Position numbers and translations under genes: made by a program. Source: Funneliformis mosseae (Eukaryota; Glomeromycota; Glomeromycetes; Glomerales; Glomeraceae). Taken from it: DNA of 24,389 bases. Under the pieces are notes generated by a model that saw nothing but the letters and a program-made list of their open reading frames with translations, was not told where the DNA came from and made no database searches. Every line of letters begins with the position of its first letter. The stretch's first letter is position 1. The DNA lies in contig CAJVPP010000939.1 in the NCBI GenBank assembly GCA_910592005.1, positions 1-24,389 of the forward strand. Reading direction: 5' to 3'. Of the stretch, positions 7,379 through 19,203 are shown piece after piece.

Positions 7379-10288
7379 ATGTTGCCAACGATCGATCTTT
7401 CTGATCAAGAAAAATTATCAAATGCTCATTTTATCGATCTCATAAAATCCCTCAATTTACTCGGGGATGTTATCCTAAATATTCCCACTCTTGCCGATTC
7501 ATCTTCAATAGATAAATTCCTTGAAGCTCATTCAATAGATTTATATTGGGTAAATCCAATTAAAGAACAGGAATTCACTGATAATGAAAGCATAATACGT
7601 CTATTGGATCAAGGAGCAGAAAAAATTATTATCCCGTCTTCAAAAGTATTATCTTTGGATCTTAGTTATATACCAGCAAATAGATTAGCTGTTAGTATAA
7701 ATTTAGATCAATCAAAAGATACTGAAGAATTAATTAAAAAATTGACTGGGTCGGTCTCTGCATATTTATTTAACGTAACAATAAATTCTTCAACAAAATC
7801 TCTTCCTGAAAGTTTAATTAGAAATTTAAGTGATTTAACTAAATTAGCACAAAAAAATTTATTACCGTCCGGAGGCCAAATAAAAATAGGAATTATCTTA
7901 TCAAATGCAGATAATTGCAAATTTTCACCTTCAATCGAAACAATTAAAGAATTATCAGGAATTTCCGCGTGTTTAGTTGTACCAATTGAGAAACTTACAC
8001 TTGATACAAACGATGAAGAATTGATTAATATTTCAAAATCATTAACTTGCACTTTGAAAACCGATCGTCCCGATGAATTATTCACGACAGTTGTCGCGGA
8101 TGAACGGGGCGAGGCATTAGGAATTGTGTATTCTTCTGCCGAAAGTATCCAAGAAGCGATTAAAACTAGAACAGGTGTATATCAAAGTCGAAAGCGAGGT
8201 TTGTGGTATAAGGGCGCTACCTCAGGAGCAATTCAGGAATTAGAAAAAATTCAAGTTGATTGCGATTCTGATTCTCTTAGATTCATCGTAAAGCAACATG
8301 GACCAGGTAAAAAAGGAGAGGGAGAGAAAAAATTATATATCTTTTTTTTGTTTAATAGAAATCTAATCACTTTTTTTACTAAGGGTTTTGTCATTTGAAT
8401 GTTCGTACGTGTTTCGGTGTTAGTAAAGGATTGGCTGCACTTGAGCAAACTCTTCAAAATCGAAAGGAGCTTGCACCTCCTGGCTCATATACATCAAAAT
8501 TATTTAAGAATCCAGATTTACTTCATTCAAAGATTATGGAAGAAGCCGATGAACTGTGTTCGGCCAAAACAAAGGACGAAATAGCTTGGGAAGCAGCTGA
8601 TTTGATATATTTTTCACTTGTGAAATGTGTAACGAACGGAGTTTCTCTAAAAGATATTGAAACGCAATTGGATAAGCGTTCAAAAAAAATCACTCGTAGA
8701 CCCGGAAATGCTAAGCCTAAATGGGATGTTACGTCAACAAAACGGAATGAACAACAAGAATCACTAGCGAAGCCAGTTCCCACTTCCTCAGCAACCGAAA
8801 ATGAAATCATTAAAATGCAAAAATTCAATTTATCAGAGATAAGTGATACGCAAAAGAAATCCCTTCTTCAACGTCCAATCATTAAATCCGATGATATTAT
8901 GGCTCGAGTTCGTCCAATTTTAGACGATGTTAGAAAAAGAGGTGACGCAGCACTCGTTGAACTCACAGCAAAATTTGATGGTGTGAAACTTGAATCTCCC
9001 GTAATTTCAGCACCTTTCCTTCCGGAAGCGATGGCACTTGATGAATCCACACGTCTTGCTATCGATCAAGCGTATGATAATATCTATAAATTTCATGATG
9101 CGCAATACGATCGATCCAGTTTAGTCGTTGAGACGATGCCAGGAGTGATTTGTTCTCGATTTAGTCGTCCAATTGAACGTGTTGGATTGTATGTTCCCGG
9201 TGGGACAGCAATTTTACCTTCCACAGCACTCATGTTGGGGATTCCCGCCAAGGTAGCAGGCTGTAAACAAATTATTATCGCGAGTCCACCACGAAAAGAT
9301 GGAACTGTTGTGCCGGAAGTTTTATACGTTGCTCATAAAGTTGGGGCTTCAAAAGTTGTGTTGGCCGGCGGTGCTCAGGCTGTAGCAGCTCTTGCTTATG
9401 GAACCGAATCTATCCCTAAAGTAGATAAAATATGTGGGCCTGGTAATCAATATGTTACAGCTGCAAAAATGATGGCACAAGTAAGATGATATACATATAT
9501 ATATACACTTTTTATTTATATTTTAAAAAATCATTTTATTAATTGTTCGTTTCTTTTTATAGAATGACAGTTCTGCGATGATATCTATTGATATGCCAGC
9601 GGGACCTTCAGAATTATTGGTCATAGCAGATGGTACGAGTAATCCCGCATACGTTGCTTCAGATTTATTATCACAAGCAGAGCACGGAGAGGATTCTCAA
9701 GTGGTTTTGGTGGCCGTATCACTTACACCTGACCATCTGGCAAGAATTGAACGTGAAATTCACATACAAGCAAGTGTGTTACCAAGAGTAAATATTGTTA
9801 GTCAATCGATTCCAAAAAGTTTTATATTACAAGTAAATAGTTTAGAAGAGGCCGTGACATTCTCTAATGATTATGCTCCAGAACATTTAATTTTGCATTT
9901 GGATGAGGCTGAAAAATTACTTGAAAAAGTTGAGAATGCTGGAAGTGTTTTTGTCGGATCTTATTCTCCGGAAAGGTACGTAATTAGAAGTAAATGATAT
10001 TATATATATTTTTTTATATTACTAATTTTTTCTTTCGTTAGTTGTGGAGATTACGCATCTGGTACCAATCATACATTGCCTACATATGGTTACGCAAGAA
10101 TGCATTCTGGAGTAAATACTTTGACATTCTTGAAACATATTACATCTCAACAATTAACGAAAGAAGGATTATATAAGTTGGGAACTACCGTAATGAGATT
10201 GGCAGAAGTCGAAGAATTAGAAGCTCACAGAAATGCTGTTCATGTTAGAGTCAAAGACATTGAAGCTGAAATGTGTCAAAATAAGTAG
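7379..10288 (+). CDS. HIS4: Histidine biosynthesis trifunctional protein (HisI-HisE-HisD), four exons
   Basis: One polypeptide carries phosphoribosyl-AMP cyclohydrolase, phosphoribosyl-ATP pyrophosphatase and histidinol dehydrogenase, i.e. the second, third and the last two oxidation steps of histidine synthesis. Exons are 7379-8306, 8384-9480, 9563-9975 and 10042-10288; introns of 77, 82 and 66 bases are GT-AG and joining them gives 894 residues. Residues 1-224 are a poorly conserved N-terminal region. HisI (about 225-345) has DCDSD at 294-298 and C312/C319. HisE (about 326-410) has the EEADEL...WEAADL signature at 362-382. HisD (about 456-894) has the PGGTAILPS loop, Q713/H716, catalytic E782-H783, D816 and H875, matching the E. 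coli zinc and base residues. The first intron splits the HisI active-site block. An in-frame ATG at 7343 would add 12 low-complexity residues; 7379 has a better A-rich context and matches family N-termini. Yeast HIS4 is shorter (799 residues), mainly because of its N-terminal region. An ATTAAA at 10300 may be the polyadenylation signal. Confidence 0.96.
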
Positions 10289-10973
10289 CGGAAAAAAGAA
10301 TTAAATAGACATTTATTTTATAACTTCGTTACCTTTTTCACACGACTTTTTTTTTTTTTTTTTACGAGATTATTTGTTTATTTTAAATGCGTATTTACAA
10401 AAAAAAAAAAATTCAATCTTATCTACTCGATTAAATAAACCAATAAGATTTATATTATAATAATTCCTTGTATGCCGATTACAAAACCTTTTAAATAAGT
10501 TTGTACGCAAATGTTTGAAAGGATTGTTGCCCCAATGGATTGCTTCATTTATTAAAAAAGATAATTAGAATATAAATGAAATAATAAAATTACATCAAAA
10601 GAATACGAAAATGATTCAGAAAAGAATTTTTTTGATTTCACGTCAATACCAAAGAAGTTTGAGGTTTGAATATTCATCATCTTTTTTTACTTGAAAAAAA
10701 TATTATGTATATAATTGAATTGACTTACATAATACTGTGTCTTTAAAAGTTAAAATAATAAAAACTTTAACGAAACAATCAAAAGAAAAATTAATGTTAC
10801 AAAAAAAAAAAAAAGTTTTTTTTTTTTAATATAATGATTAACAAAGGTTACATCATTATGCATATCAAAATGAGATGATCTGGACGATTTCATGTACTTA
10901 ATCAATAAATATTATTTCGTTACGTGCATATTAGGCTTCTTTTTCTCTCTCTGCCTTTCAATAATTTGAGATT

Positions 10974-11004
<31 letters not shown>

Positions 11005-11500
11005 CGATTGAATTCTTTCTCTCCGTGATTACCCTATGGAGTCGAAGTCTAAGGTCTGACAACTGATTCCAACTCTGTAAATAATAATAATAATAATAAA
11101 ATCGGAGTATACTGCGCCAATTTAATCACAATTCTCTCGGGCGATTGACAATTTAAATTTCCCGGCTAAAAATGATAATTGTTAATGGACTAAAATTATG
11201 ATGCAAATTTTCACATGAGAGAATCGGTCGATAGTTGAATTTTGCGGGTTTCATTATTTATAAAGTTAGAGCTCTGCAAGTCAAATATAGGAAAGGAAAA
11301 CATGCCCCACATGCCCCACATGGCAATTACTGCACCATAAAGGAATATCAAATTAAAAAGCTGTTGAATCTTGACATTTTTTAACAAGATATATAAATCA
11401 TTATACAAAATGTGTTTTTAAATTCAAATTCAGATTTCATTTTATTTGAATAAATGATCTATCTCAATCATTTTATAACAAAATTCATTGTTTACATATT
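10289..11500. other. Intergenic, 3' flank of HIS4, microsatellites, no gene seen
   Basis: The stretch holds poly-T and poly-A runs (10349-10363, 10400-10411, 10801-10814), an (AT)n microsatellite at about 10977-11001, an (AAT)n run at about 11080-11099, and a doubled CATGCCCCA at about 11300-11318. The only open frames are short, A/T-driven and lack protein-like composition. Confidence 0.5.
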
Positions 11501-12450
11501 TCTTTTCTAATGATGGACCGGCAAAATTAATATCACTCATAAAGTACACCATAACATATGATTTTTACAACTATTAGTAATGAGTTGCCAATAGGATAAA
11601 AATTAAGAATAATGTTACGGATTTTTGACCGGCAAATTTTGGATTTTATCCGGCAAAACATTTTGCACTCATTCGATATTCGAAAACTTCCGTAAGAAGA
11701 GGATCATACCGAAAATTTCGTTATATAAAATAAGCTTTTAAGAACACCTCTAGTGGAAGAAAATCGGTAAATAATTTTTCCAGTTATTTGGCCAGTAATC
11801 TACTTTAAAAGAAAGAACCAATCGGGCTTTCCTTGAAAAATATGGAGTAAAAAAAGACATTAGTCATCAAAGAAAGATACAATAAACGAGAAATCACGTC
11901 AGATAATAAGGTTCATTCTTTATAATCTGATATAATTTAGTCGGTTGATCGTTTTGACTAGTTGTAGTAAATTTATTTGTTTTATCCCTTGACACTTGTA
12001 TTCTATTTCTGATTCTAAAAAAGCAATTTAAATATCACAATGGTTACATGATTTATTACCAAACCGTAATTTCATTGATACCTTATATCAGTTCATCAGG
12101 TCACACAATTTTTTTTTTGTATCATAAAGCAAATAATGTTTTTTTTTACAATTACAGGAACAGGTCATGGTTCTAATAAAGAAACAATCAAAATTGCATA
12201 ATCTATTTGTTGGAGTTCGGCAAGATTCCGTTTAGTATACTATGTATGAATTGTCAAATTAAGGAGGATCTTTTTTTTTTTAAAAAAAAAAAAAAATTGA
12301 TGATATTGACTGGTTAATAAAATTTTTTTTCTCAGCCTTTCGTTAAATTAAGAAAAAGAATTTGTAATTATTCAACTTATTTCATATAAAAAAGTCAATC
12401 AATCAATCATGTGTAATGATAATAGAGATAATGCACATACAAAAAAATTT
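11501..12450. other. Intergenic with recurring CCGGCAAA words
   Basis: ACCGGCAAAATT (about 11518), ACCGGCAAATTTT (about 11629) and TCCGGCAAAACATTTT (about 11649) are short direct repeats; the first and third are each followed at some distance by CACTCAT. A T-run then A-run near 12271-12296 forms a long A/T palindrome. I see no gene. Confidence 0.4.
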
Positions 12451-13250
12451 GCAAATCAATTTTTGATTTAGTAAAAAAAATTAAAAATTAGTATCAAAGA
12501 TGAAAATAATATTGACATCATTAAAATTTGAACACCGTAACACCGCTTTATGTCCCCTAGAAAAGTCCTTTGGAAGTCGAAATACGCGTTTCCATTAAAA
12601 TCATCCGTCGAGATATCCATCATTTTAAAATATTGAATCTTGAACTAACCTGATTCATGATTGACATCATGTCAAAAAAATTTCGTGTTATTAAATCTAA
12701 AGTTGATTGATTTTTTTTTTTTTTTGTAATCACACAATAAATATTGTGTATCATTTAACATTGAAATCTGGAGAACATTACTAAAAGAATCATTAATGTT
12801 TGGTCTCGTGGGTTGAAAAAATTGATTGCATGCATGAAAATCGGAAATTTAGTTTGGTTAGAACTACAAGCGAAAATGGTTTCTTGCGCGACGACATGTG
12901 AAGTCACGTTCTCTCTTTTTGGAAATAAATTTTCATATCTTTATCGAAATTTAGCGAAAAAGAAAATAAACCGGAAAATTTCAAATTACGAATTGAAGTT
13001 TGAACCAATAAAGGGTAGTGACGCGATGAAATATGGTAAAAAAAAAAAAAAGCCTGATATTTGTTGATTGATTGGCAGGGTCATTTAAAACTTTCACACA
13101 CCCCTCGGAACCCCAAAGTTTATGTATATTTTTAATTTTATTGTAGGTGTGGGCGTCAATATTTGTCGGGCGTTCATCTGTATGTAATAGATTGATAAAT
13201 ATTTCATTATTGATCATCATCAATTTTTTATTTGGGACTGAACGGATTAA
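12451..13250. other. Intergenic with a CpG-bearing, higher-GC patch
   Basis: Bases about 12530-12660 contain several CG dinucleotides (ACCGTAACACCGC, TACGCG, CCGTCGAG) in otherwise AT-rich DNA. I do not recognise the sequence; it could be a younger repeat or a conserved noncoding block. The open frame at 12813-13067 has no protein-like features. Confidence 0.35.
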
Positions 13251-13278
13251 AATGTTGTTAAACATTGCCCTTAAGTTT

Positions 13279-13294
13279 AACGGTAAACACCGTT
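13279..13294. promoter_or_regulatory. AACGGT-N4-ACCGTT palindrome containing CGG-N6-CCG
   Basis: The palindrome AACGGTAAACACCGTT contains CGG and CCG triplets in inverted orientation separated by six bases (13281-13292). Inverted CGG triplets with a fixed spacer are the classic target of Zn2Cys6 dimers (Ppr1 uses a 6-base spacer). It lies 2.5 kb upstream of the Zn2Cys6 gene in this window. Any use as an autoregulatory site is speculation. Confidence 0.3.
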
Positions 13295-14253
13295 GCACGG
13301 ATCTGTTGTGCCATGTCGTGTGACCGGATTCATTGGTCTAGTTTTCTTGTTCACGATAAAGATCTTAAAACTCTTTTCCTTTTACCGTTTCGCTTATGTG
13401 AGATGAATTGCTAATTGTGGGGTTGATATGCACGTGAATTAAAAATAAGGTTTCACGAATGGCTTCATAAATGGCATCTTGCGAACCATTTAAGTGAATT
13501 ATGTGATATATCTATCTATATATGGTGATCATGTAAAGTAAATATTTTCTATAAATATTTATTCAGCTTGTTGTCACAATTTATTTGACTCCTCCTTATT
13601 TCGAATGAAAATTTTGTCAAAACATTCTAGTAAAGTTTGAATTAAAAAAAAGTAAATGTATATATTTTTTTTCTTTATAAGAATGAGGGAGAGGGGATAT
13701 ATTTTCTTTTTTAAAAGATGAATTTTTTAAACGAAATTTGAAGGTTGCATAAAAAATTTGATTTATTTATTTTGGAAACTTAAAAATCCATGTGGCATCA
13801 TCAATAAAAAACATTGTGAATAGTTTGGAACCAAAAAGAGATAGTACCACATTTTGACTACGTAATATGCGTCAAATTTTTATCGTGTAACGTGAACCGT
13901 CCGTTTTATTCTGATTTCGCAAATGCCCGTTTATGGGAATAAATTAGTTAATGGTTACGGGGAAAGGTTACACCCAAATTCGCCCTAATTTTAACACAAT
14001 TGAAAAATTTTTAATAGGTCAAGTTATATTGGACGATTTTTTATTTTATTTTACACATTAAAACAATCACTATTTACCTTGATGAACCTGTTAAAAAGCT
14101 CCGTGAAACATTATAAAGAAGTTATTTTATATCACATTTAATATTCTAAAAAGTAAGGGGGAGGAAATTCGTGTCAAGAATGAATTCGGGCAATCGTCCG
14201 GTTTGTCTTCCATTCTTTGGTTTATTCCAATTTTGGATACGCGTTGTGACTAA
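13295..14253. other. Intergenic, no gene seen
   Basis: The stretch has moderately AT-rich sequence, a CACGTG at 13431-13436, and several CG-containing words. No protein or RNA gene is recognisable. It may belong to a long regulatory region of the downstream transcription factor. Confidence 0.4.
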
Positions 14254-14261
14254 TGACGTCA
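14254..14261. promoter_or_regulatory. Perfect CRE palindrome TGACGTCA
   Basis: TGACGTCA is the consensus site for ATF/CREB bZIP factors. It is preceded by TGACTAA (14247-14253) and lies 22 bases before a second palindrome, TCACGTGA. It is 1.5 kb upstream of the transcription factor start. Confidence 0.4.
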
Positions 14262-14282
14262 CGAAACAAACAACTTGTAATG

Positions 14283-14290
14283 TCACGTGA
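14283..14290. promoter_or_regulatory. TCACGTGA E-box palindrome
   Basis: An 8-base palindrome with CACGTG core, the bHLH consensus extended by T/A flanks, close to the CRE at 14254. Confidence 0.4.
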
Positions 14291-15778
14291 AAAAATGTTG
14301 ATTCAAATGGTCACGAAAGTGAATACAGCAGGTGCCATGAACAAGATATCTCGCATTCTCTATTGGCACGTCGAACATAATATTCCTTTGATCAGTTTCA
14401 AATATCCTAATTATATCCTGAATATCGTGAATATCCTTAAAGGAAAGAGGCCAACGATGAACACGTTAATGATGAAAAGAATGAGTGACTGCATCGCGGG
14501 TTAATATTTAATCCGAAATCCCGAAACTAAACTTAAAAGCGATCACTAAATAGCGTAAACAGATCGTAAAACGGGGATAGCTGAAAATCTCCGATCTTGC
14601 TAATTTTAAAATTTTTATGAACCTTCAATAAACACACGATATCACGAGGTGTAAATTAACAAAGAAAATTTCTAAAAACTGATCTTTGTTTGTTACATAA
14701 AGAAATTTTAAATTTGTTTAAGAGATCAGTAGATAATAAGTTATCACGCATATAAAAAAAAAATGAAAATATCACATTGATTTCTTCACGTCCGTCGTTA
14801 TAATGTCAACCGGGATCATGACACACGAAAATTTGAACATTTTGTTTTGCCGTTAAAGTTCATTCCACTTACCGAATTTGATCAAATTATCTCTCAACGT
14901 TTAAGAAATATCTGATTTTTACAAAATAACTCGGGTAGGTTCAGAAACAAAAAAAAGAATTATTTGATTTTATCAAAATAATTCAAACCAAAAATATATA
15001 GAACAATTAAACACACAGTAATGCAAAATGTAGGTTTTGCCATGTGTAGCAATGCACGACAAAAGATTCTCATTTGAAATCCAATTTCTTCCTACACAAG
15101 TACAGAAATCGTTTTTTTTTTTTTTAGTTTCAATGAATATATATTGGTTTCTTTTTATTTTGCCAATCTTCCCAAATATTTATATAGAATCTCCGTTCTT
15201 TTTACTATTTTTTTTAAAAAAAAAAAAAAAATTTGCTGCGTAATTTAATTTGTAATATTAAATATTTATTATTAATTTACAGTAGTTTTGTATAATTATT
15301 TGATGTACAAACATGAATACATAAATAATAAATGATATTAATGTTATGACGATCATTCCGTTAGTTTATATAAAGGGGGGGAACATTATTTCAAGGAAGT
15401 TAAAAAAAAAAAAAAAATTTACAAATAAACCCGTTGTGGTTTCGTTATTCAATCTTTATTATCTGGGATTTTTTTTTTTGTGCGACATTCTTCAACCGGA
15501 TTAAAATTAAAACTTTAAAAGTTCAGCGAATATAACGAATTTATAATATCGAAACCGAATGAAAGACATTTACAATTGCAATAAAATGATCATAAATTTG
15601 GTTCGGTGACAATTAACATTTTTATCGTTTCAAATACAAAAAGATCCCCCAAAAATTCCTTAAAAATTTTTTTTCCTTTTTTTTTTTTTTACAAATTTAA
15701 GTTTTTTATTACGTATTTTCGTACATTGTTTTTCTTCTTTCCTGTAACACCTCTTGAAAAGACAACAATTTATCCAAA
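14291..15778. other. Upstream region and leader of the transcription factor gene
   Basis: No other gene is evident. The region contains long homopolymers (T near 15113, T then A near 15203-15230, A near 15402, T near 15471 and 15680) and a G8 run near 15375. The last 100 bases are pyrimidine-rich and end in ACAATTTATCCAAAATG, a plausible leader and start context. Confidence 0.4.
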
Positions 15779-18700
15779 ATGAGTTTGTTTGTATTAGATA
15801 ATATGGTAGTCGATGAATCAGGTGATACACACGAGAATAAACGAGTAAAAATCACTACTGCTTGTGATGCATGCCGTAGAAGAAAAGTTAAATGCGATGG
15901 TGCATCACCCTGCACCAATTGTCAACGTGGAGGTAAATATTCAAAAGAAAAACAAAAAATTCTAAAAAAAAAAAATAAAACTAATTCGATCCCCTTATTT
16001 TTTTTTTTTTTTTAGGTTATCAGTGCTCATTCAGTGACGCATCTTCGAAAAGACCCCGGGGTCCTCCTAAAGGATTTGTTGCCTTGATCGAAGACAGATT
16101 ACATACGATTGAGTCTCTTCTAGTTAAAATTGTGAATAAAGACGATCTTTCGTCTCTGACAAAACGCGAGCGATTAGATTCTACATCGGCCGAATCTTCT
16201 TCGGCTATTCAAAAAAATTCTACCAATTTTAAAGATCCTCAATATGCGACACCGGCTCAACAGAATCATTTAATTATCCCTTCCACCCCACCATCAGATT
16301 CTCAGATATCAGATGCGTCACAAAATCATCTTCCGGGTTACACGGAAGAACTGACCATTGTAGATGAGGAAATTCTCTTAAATAATTTGGTTGATCCAAA
16401 TTTGTCCAACACATTGCAGAGTAACCGTTTGTCCTTCTTAATGCTTGATGATACAGATGAATCGTCCGATTATGTAGAACCGGCATTGCCAACCTCGATC
16501 GTTGAATTAAAGCCGATTCCCGAACAGATTTCCAGACATTTGTTTGAGAATTATTTTAATCATTTTCATCCGTATTTTCCTATCGTTGATCGTGTACAAT
16601 TCTTTCGATCGTTGAATAACACCAATGTTCAAGATCAGCCTTCAGAATTATTAGTTGAAACTATTTGCACCATTGGTGCAATGTATCCGCCTAACAAGAA
16701 ACAGAATGTTGACTATAGTTCTCAATTTTTTTATGAGAGAGCAAAAAGTAAGTTATTTGCGTTTTCTACAAATCTTGTTTATGAATCAAAAACTAAACTA
16801 AATAATAAATTTTGTTTTTGTTTAGTTTTGCTGGATCATTTTATTGAAGTTCCTAGATTATCAACAATCCAAGCGTTAGTTTTACTTTGTTTGGTGCATC
16901 AAGGGAAACCATCCTCATATCGTTCCCAAACGTATTCTTCCACCGCGATTAAGATGGCACAATCTATCGGCTTAAATCGCAAAAATGGCGCAGCATATAA
17001 AGGGGCCAAAAATCGTCATACGAAAAAATTGGTTTGGTGGGGATGTTTCATCCTTGACAGATTAACCTCTCTCATGACTGGCGATCCATTAATAATTAAT
17101 GATAAGATGTGTGATATTGAACTTCCTTCACTTGATGAATTAGAATTCGATGATGGTAATACAGATTTTCCAAGTGATAATGAGGAAAGTTCCCAAAATT
17201 TCCAACAAGGTGAAGCTTCGCAACGACAAGCTTCAAGGTCCACCTCTCCGGTTTCTTATAGTTCAATGTACAAACAACAAATCAATACCTTCATCAATTT
17301 TATTCGTCTTACAAAGCTTACCGGCCAAATTTTAGAACATTTGCAAACAAATTCGTGTGAAGGCTTACAAGCCTCGTGGAATCACCATTCTATCATTAAC
17401 ATTTTTGAATCCTCATTATCGGATTGGGTAAGGGAATTACCACCATATCTGAACTATGCTCCTTCAACGCAGGATTCGAGCCTTCCAGGGCAAATTGCCA
17501 GTTTACACATGTATCATCAGACTTTACATTTATTATTATATTATCCATACATAGCAGGGTATAGTGATAAGGGAGGAGATCAAAAGGTTAGAACGACCAA
17601 GACTTTTACCAAAAGTATGAACATTTGCAGTTCAGCGGCTAGCATTATAACTAATATCGGAGGTATGTCTTTGAACTACTGATTAAATATTCTCGTGATT
17701 TTTAAGTCCCCCAAAAAAATTTTAACATCTCATTATCTTTACCTAGTCGAATCATTAAATAATGTGCAAACATGCGTCACTTTTCCGGCAATGTTTTATT
17801 GCCTTGGCAAAGCAGCAAAAGTTCATTCGAAAAATATCTTATCTCCACAACGAGCTTTAGCAATTGATTCATACAGAAATATCGTTAAAACCATTAGAAT
17901 TTGTCAATATTATAAACAAAATAATATCATGAAAGAATTGGCGCAAAAAACTTTTAACTCGCTCGAAAATATTTTGAAGAAGTACCAAGATAAGTTCAGT
18001 CATGAAGAAATCTTTGGAGTAACCCCGAGTGGACAAATCGTTAATCCGGATGGATTAGATCTTATCATAAGTTCATTTGGGTTAAACAATTCTTCTTCGA
18101 TCGGGATTATTAAAATAAGTCCTACGATGCAAAATCAAACTTATTCAAAGCCTTTTGTAAACGATAATGAAAATCATGATAATAATAATGCTGATGATGA
18201 TAATGATGATAATATGATTTATAATAACGTCAATAGCGGGAAGTCTGTTAGTCCAATGAAATCCGTACAAATGTTGTCATTGCAAACATCACCTTCAATG
18301 GAAAAGAGAAATCAAGTTCAACAATCAAATGCAAATTTTGATTTTCTTCACCAAACTAACAACAGTGATGAAAGCCAACCTTTGTTCGCGAATACGTTTG
18401 ATACCCAAATGATTCCAACAAATTCCCTTTCACAAAGTGACATAGCAACCACGTCAGCAAATGAACCATTCTGGATGATGTCGGCATCTCAATCAGCAAA
18501 TTTACACTCTGACATAAATTCTACCATCGTTGACGGAGAATTTGATGTGCATTCCCCGTTTGATCACATGACTATCGCGGAATCACCAGTTTCACCTCCG
18601 ACAAATTATTTTTCCTCACAATCGCGATCTCAATCACTTCCTTCCCCATCATCACCTGTAAAATATTACATGCAAAACGGCTTTAAATCGCAATCCTTGT

Positions 18701-19203
18701 CATCCAATTCTCGCCAAAATCAAATGTCACTTGATTCCATTGATCAAGAAACTCATACCTCACCGAATAGCCCTCCTAACTCGCAACATTCAAAAAGGTA
18801 TGTTTCTCTGAATACAAATGAAAATCAAGTCGATTCATTTCCTTCCGAAAATAATAATAGTAATTTTATGTCAGAAAGAGATGAATCATCAATGTATGAT
18901 GACGATAGTAGCCGTATGCGATTTTATAACAATAGTTCAACAGCAACGAATGACAATTACCCTACGACATCATCACCTTCACAATCAAGAATAATGAGAT
19001 CCCCTCCTTCCTCATCTTCGGGCTTAAAGAAAAAAGCTAGCCCATATACCGAACCGGCGATTCATGTATTAAGTAAAAGACATAATAAATATTGTAGAGC
19101 AACAATTCCAACCACTTCGATATGTATTGGATATGACGGGATTGATCATGACTATCAATTTGAATCAAATGTAGCGTTTGGATTCGAAAATAGTGGAATA
19201 TGA
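15779..19203 (+). CDS. Zn2Cys6 (Gal4-type) fungal transcription factor, four exons
   Basis: A nuclear DNA-binding regulator. Exons are 15779-15932, 16016-16747, 16826-17662 and 17747-19203; the three GT-AG introns are 83, 78 and 84 bases, and the joined frame gives 1,059 residues. The zinc cluster is C29-X2-C32-X6-C39-X5-C45-X2-C48-X6-C55, with the basic stretch CRRRKVKC; intron 1 falls between the fifth and sixth cysteines. It is followed by an RPRGPPKG linker and a short heptad helix (about 74-95), the usual dimerisation arrangement. A fungal-specific transcription factor domain (about 215-590) shows HPYFPIVDR (about 236), FYERAK-ILLDHF across intron 2, LSTIQALVLL, AIKMAQSIGLNR and WWGCFILDRLTSLMTG. 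The C-terminus (about 700-1040) is rich in Asn, Ser, Gln and Pro with an Asp/Asn run near 725, like an activation region. Target genes are unknown; the domain is shared by many regulators, so no symbol is given. The last exon has a GGTATGT word near 18798 that could act as a donor, but the open frame argues against splicing. Confidence 0.93.

Noticed and set aside
7708..8085. 125-residue minus-strand frame inside HIS4 exon 1
   Set aside because: Shadow of the conserved sense coding sequence.
11020..11160. Possible tRNA or small RNA in a less AT-rich patch
   Set aside because: No cloverleaf, no B-box GGTTCGA word, no CCA-adjacent acceptor pairing found; no tRNA or rRNA was found anywhere in the window.
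12813..13067. 84-residue open frame on the plus strand
   Set aside because: It ends in a poly-Lys run from a poly-A tract, has no recognisable domain, no splice support and no protein-like pattern.
12981..13298. 105-residue minus-strand frame
   Set aside because: It includes a poly-Phe run from poly-A and an unpatterned sequence; no homology recognised.
14253..14504. 83-residue open frame starting at the CRE
   Set aside because: Composition is rich in Met, Lys and Asn with no motif; its start lies in the CRE/E-box block, and length is within chance for this composition.
18798..18860. Possible fourth intron in the transcription factor (GGTATGT donor)
   Set aside because: The frame stays open through the region, with the same Ser/Asn-rich character on both sides, and no convincing branch point was seen.
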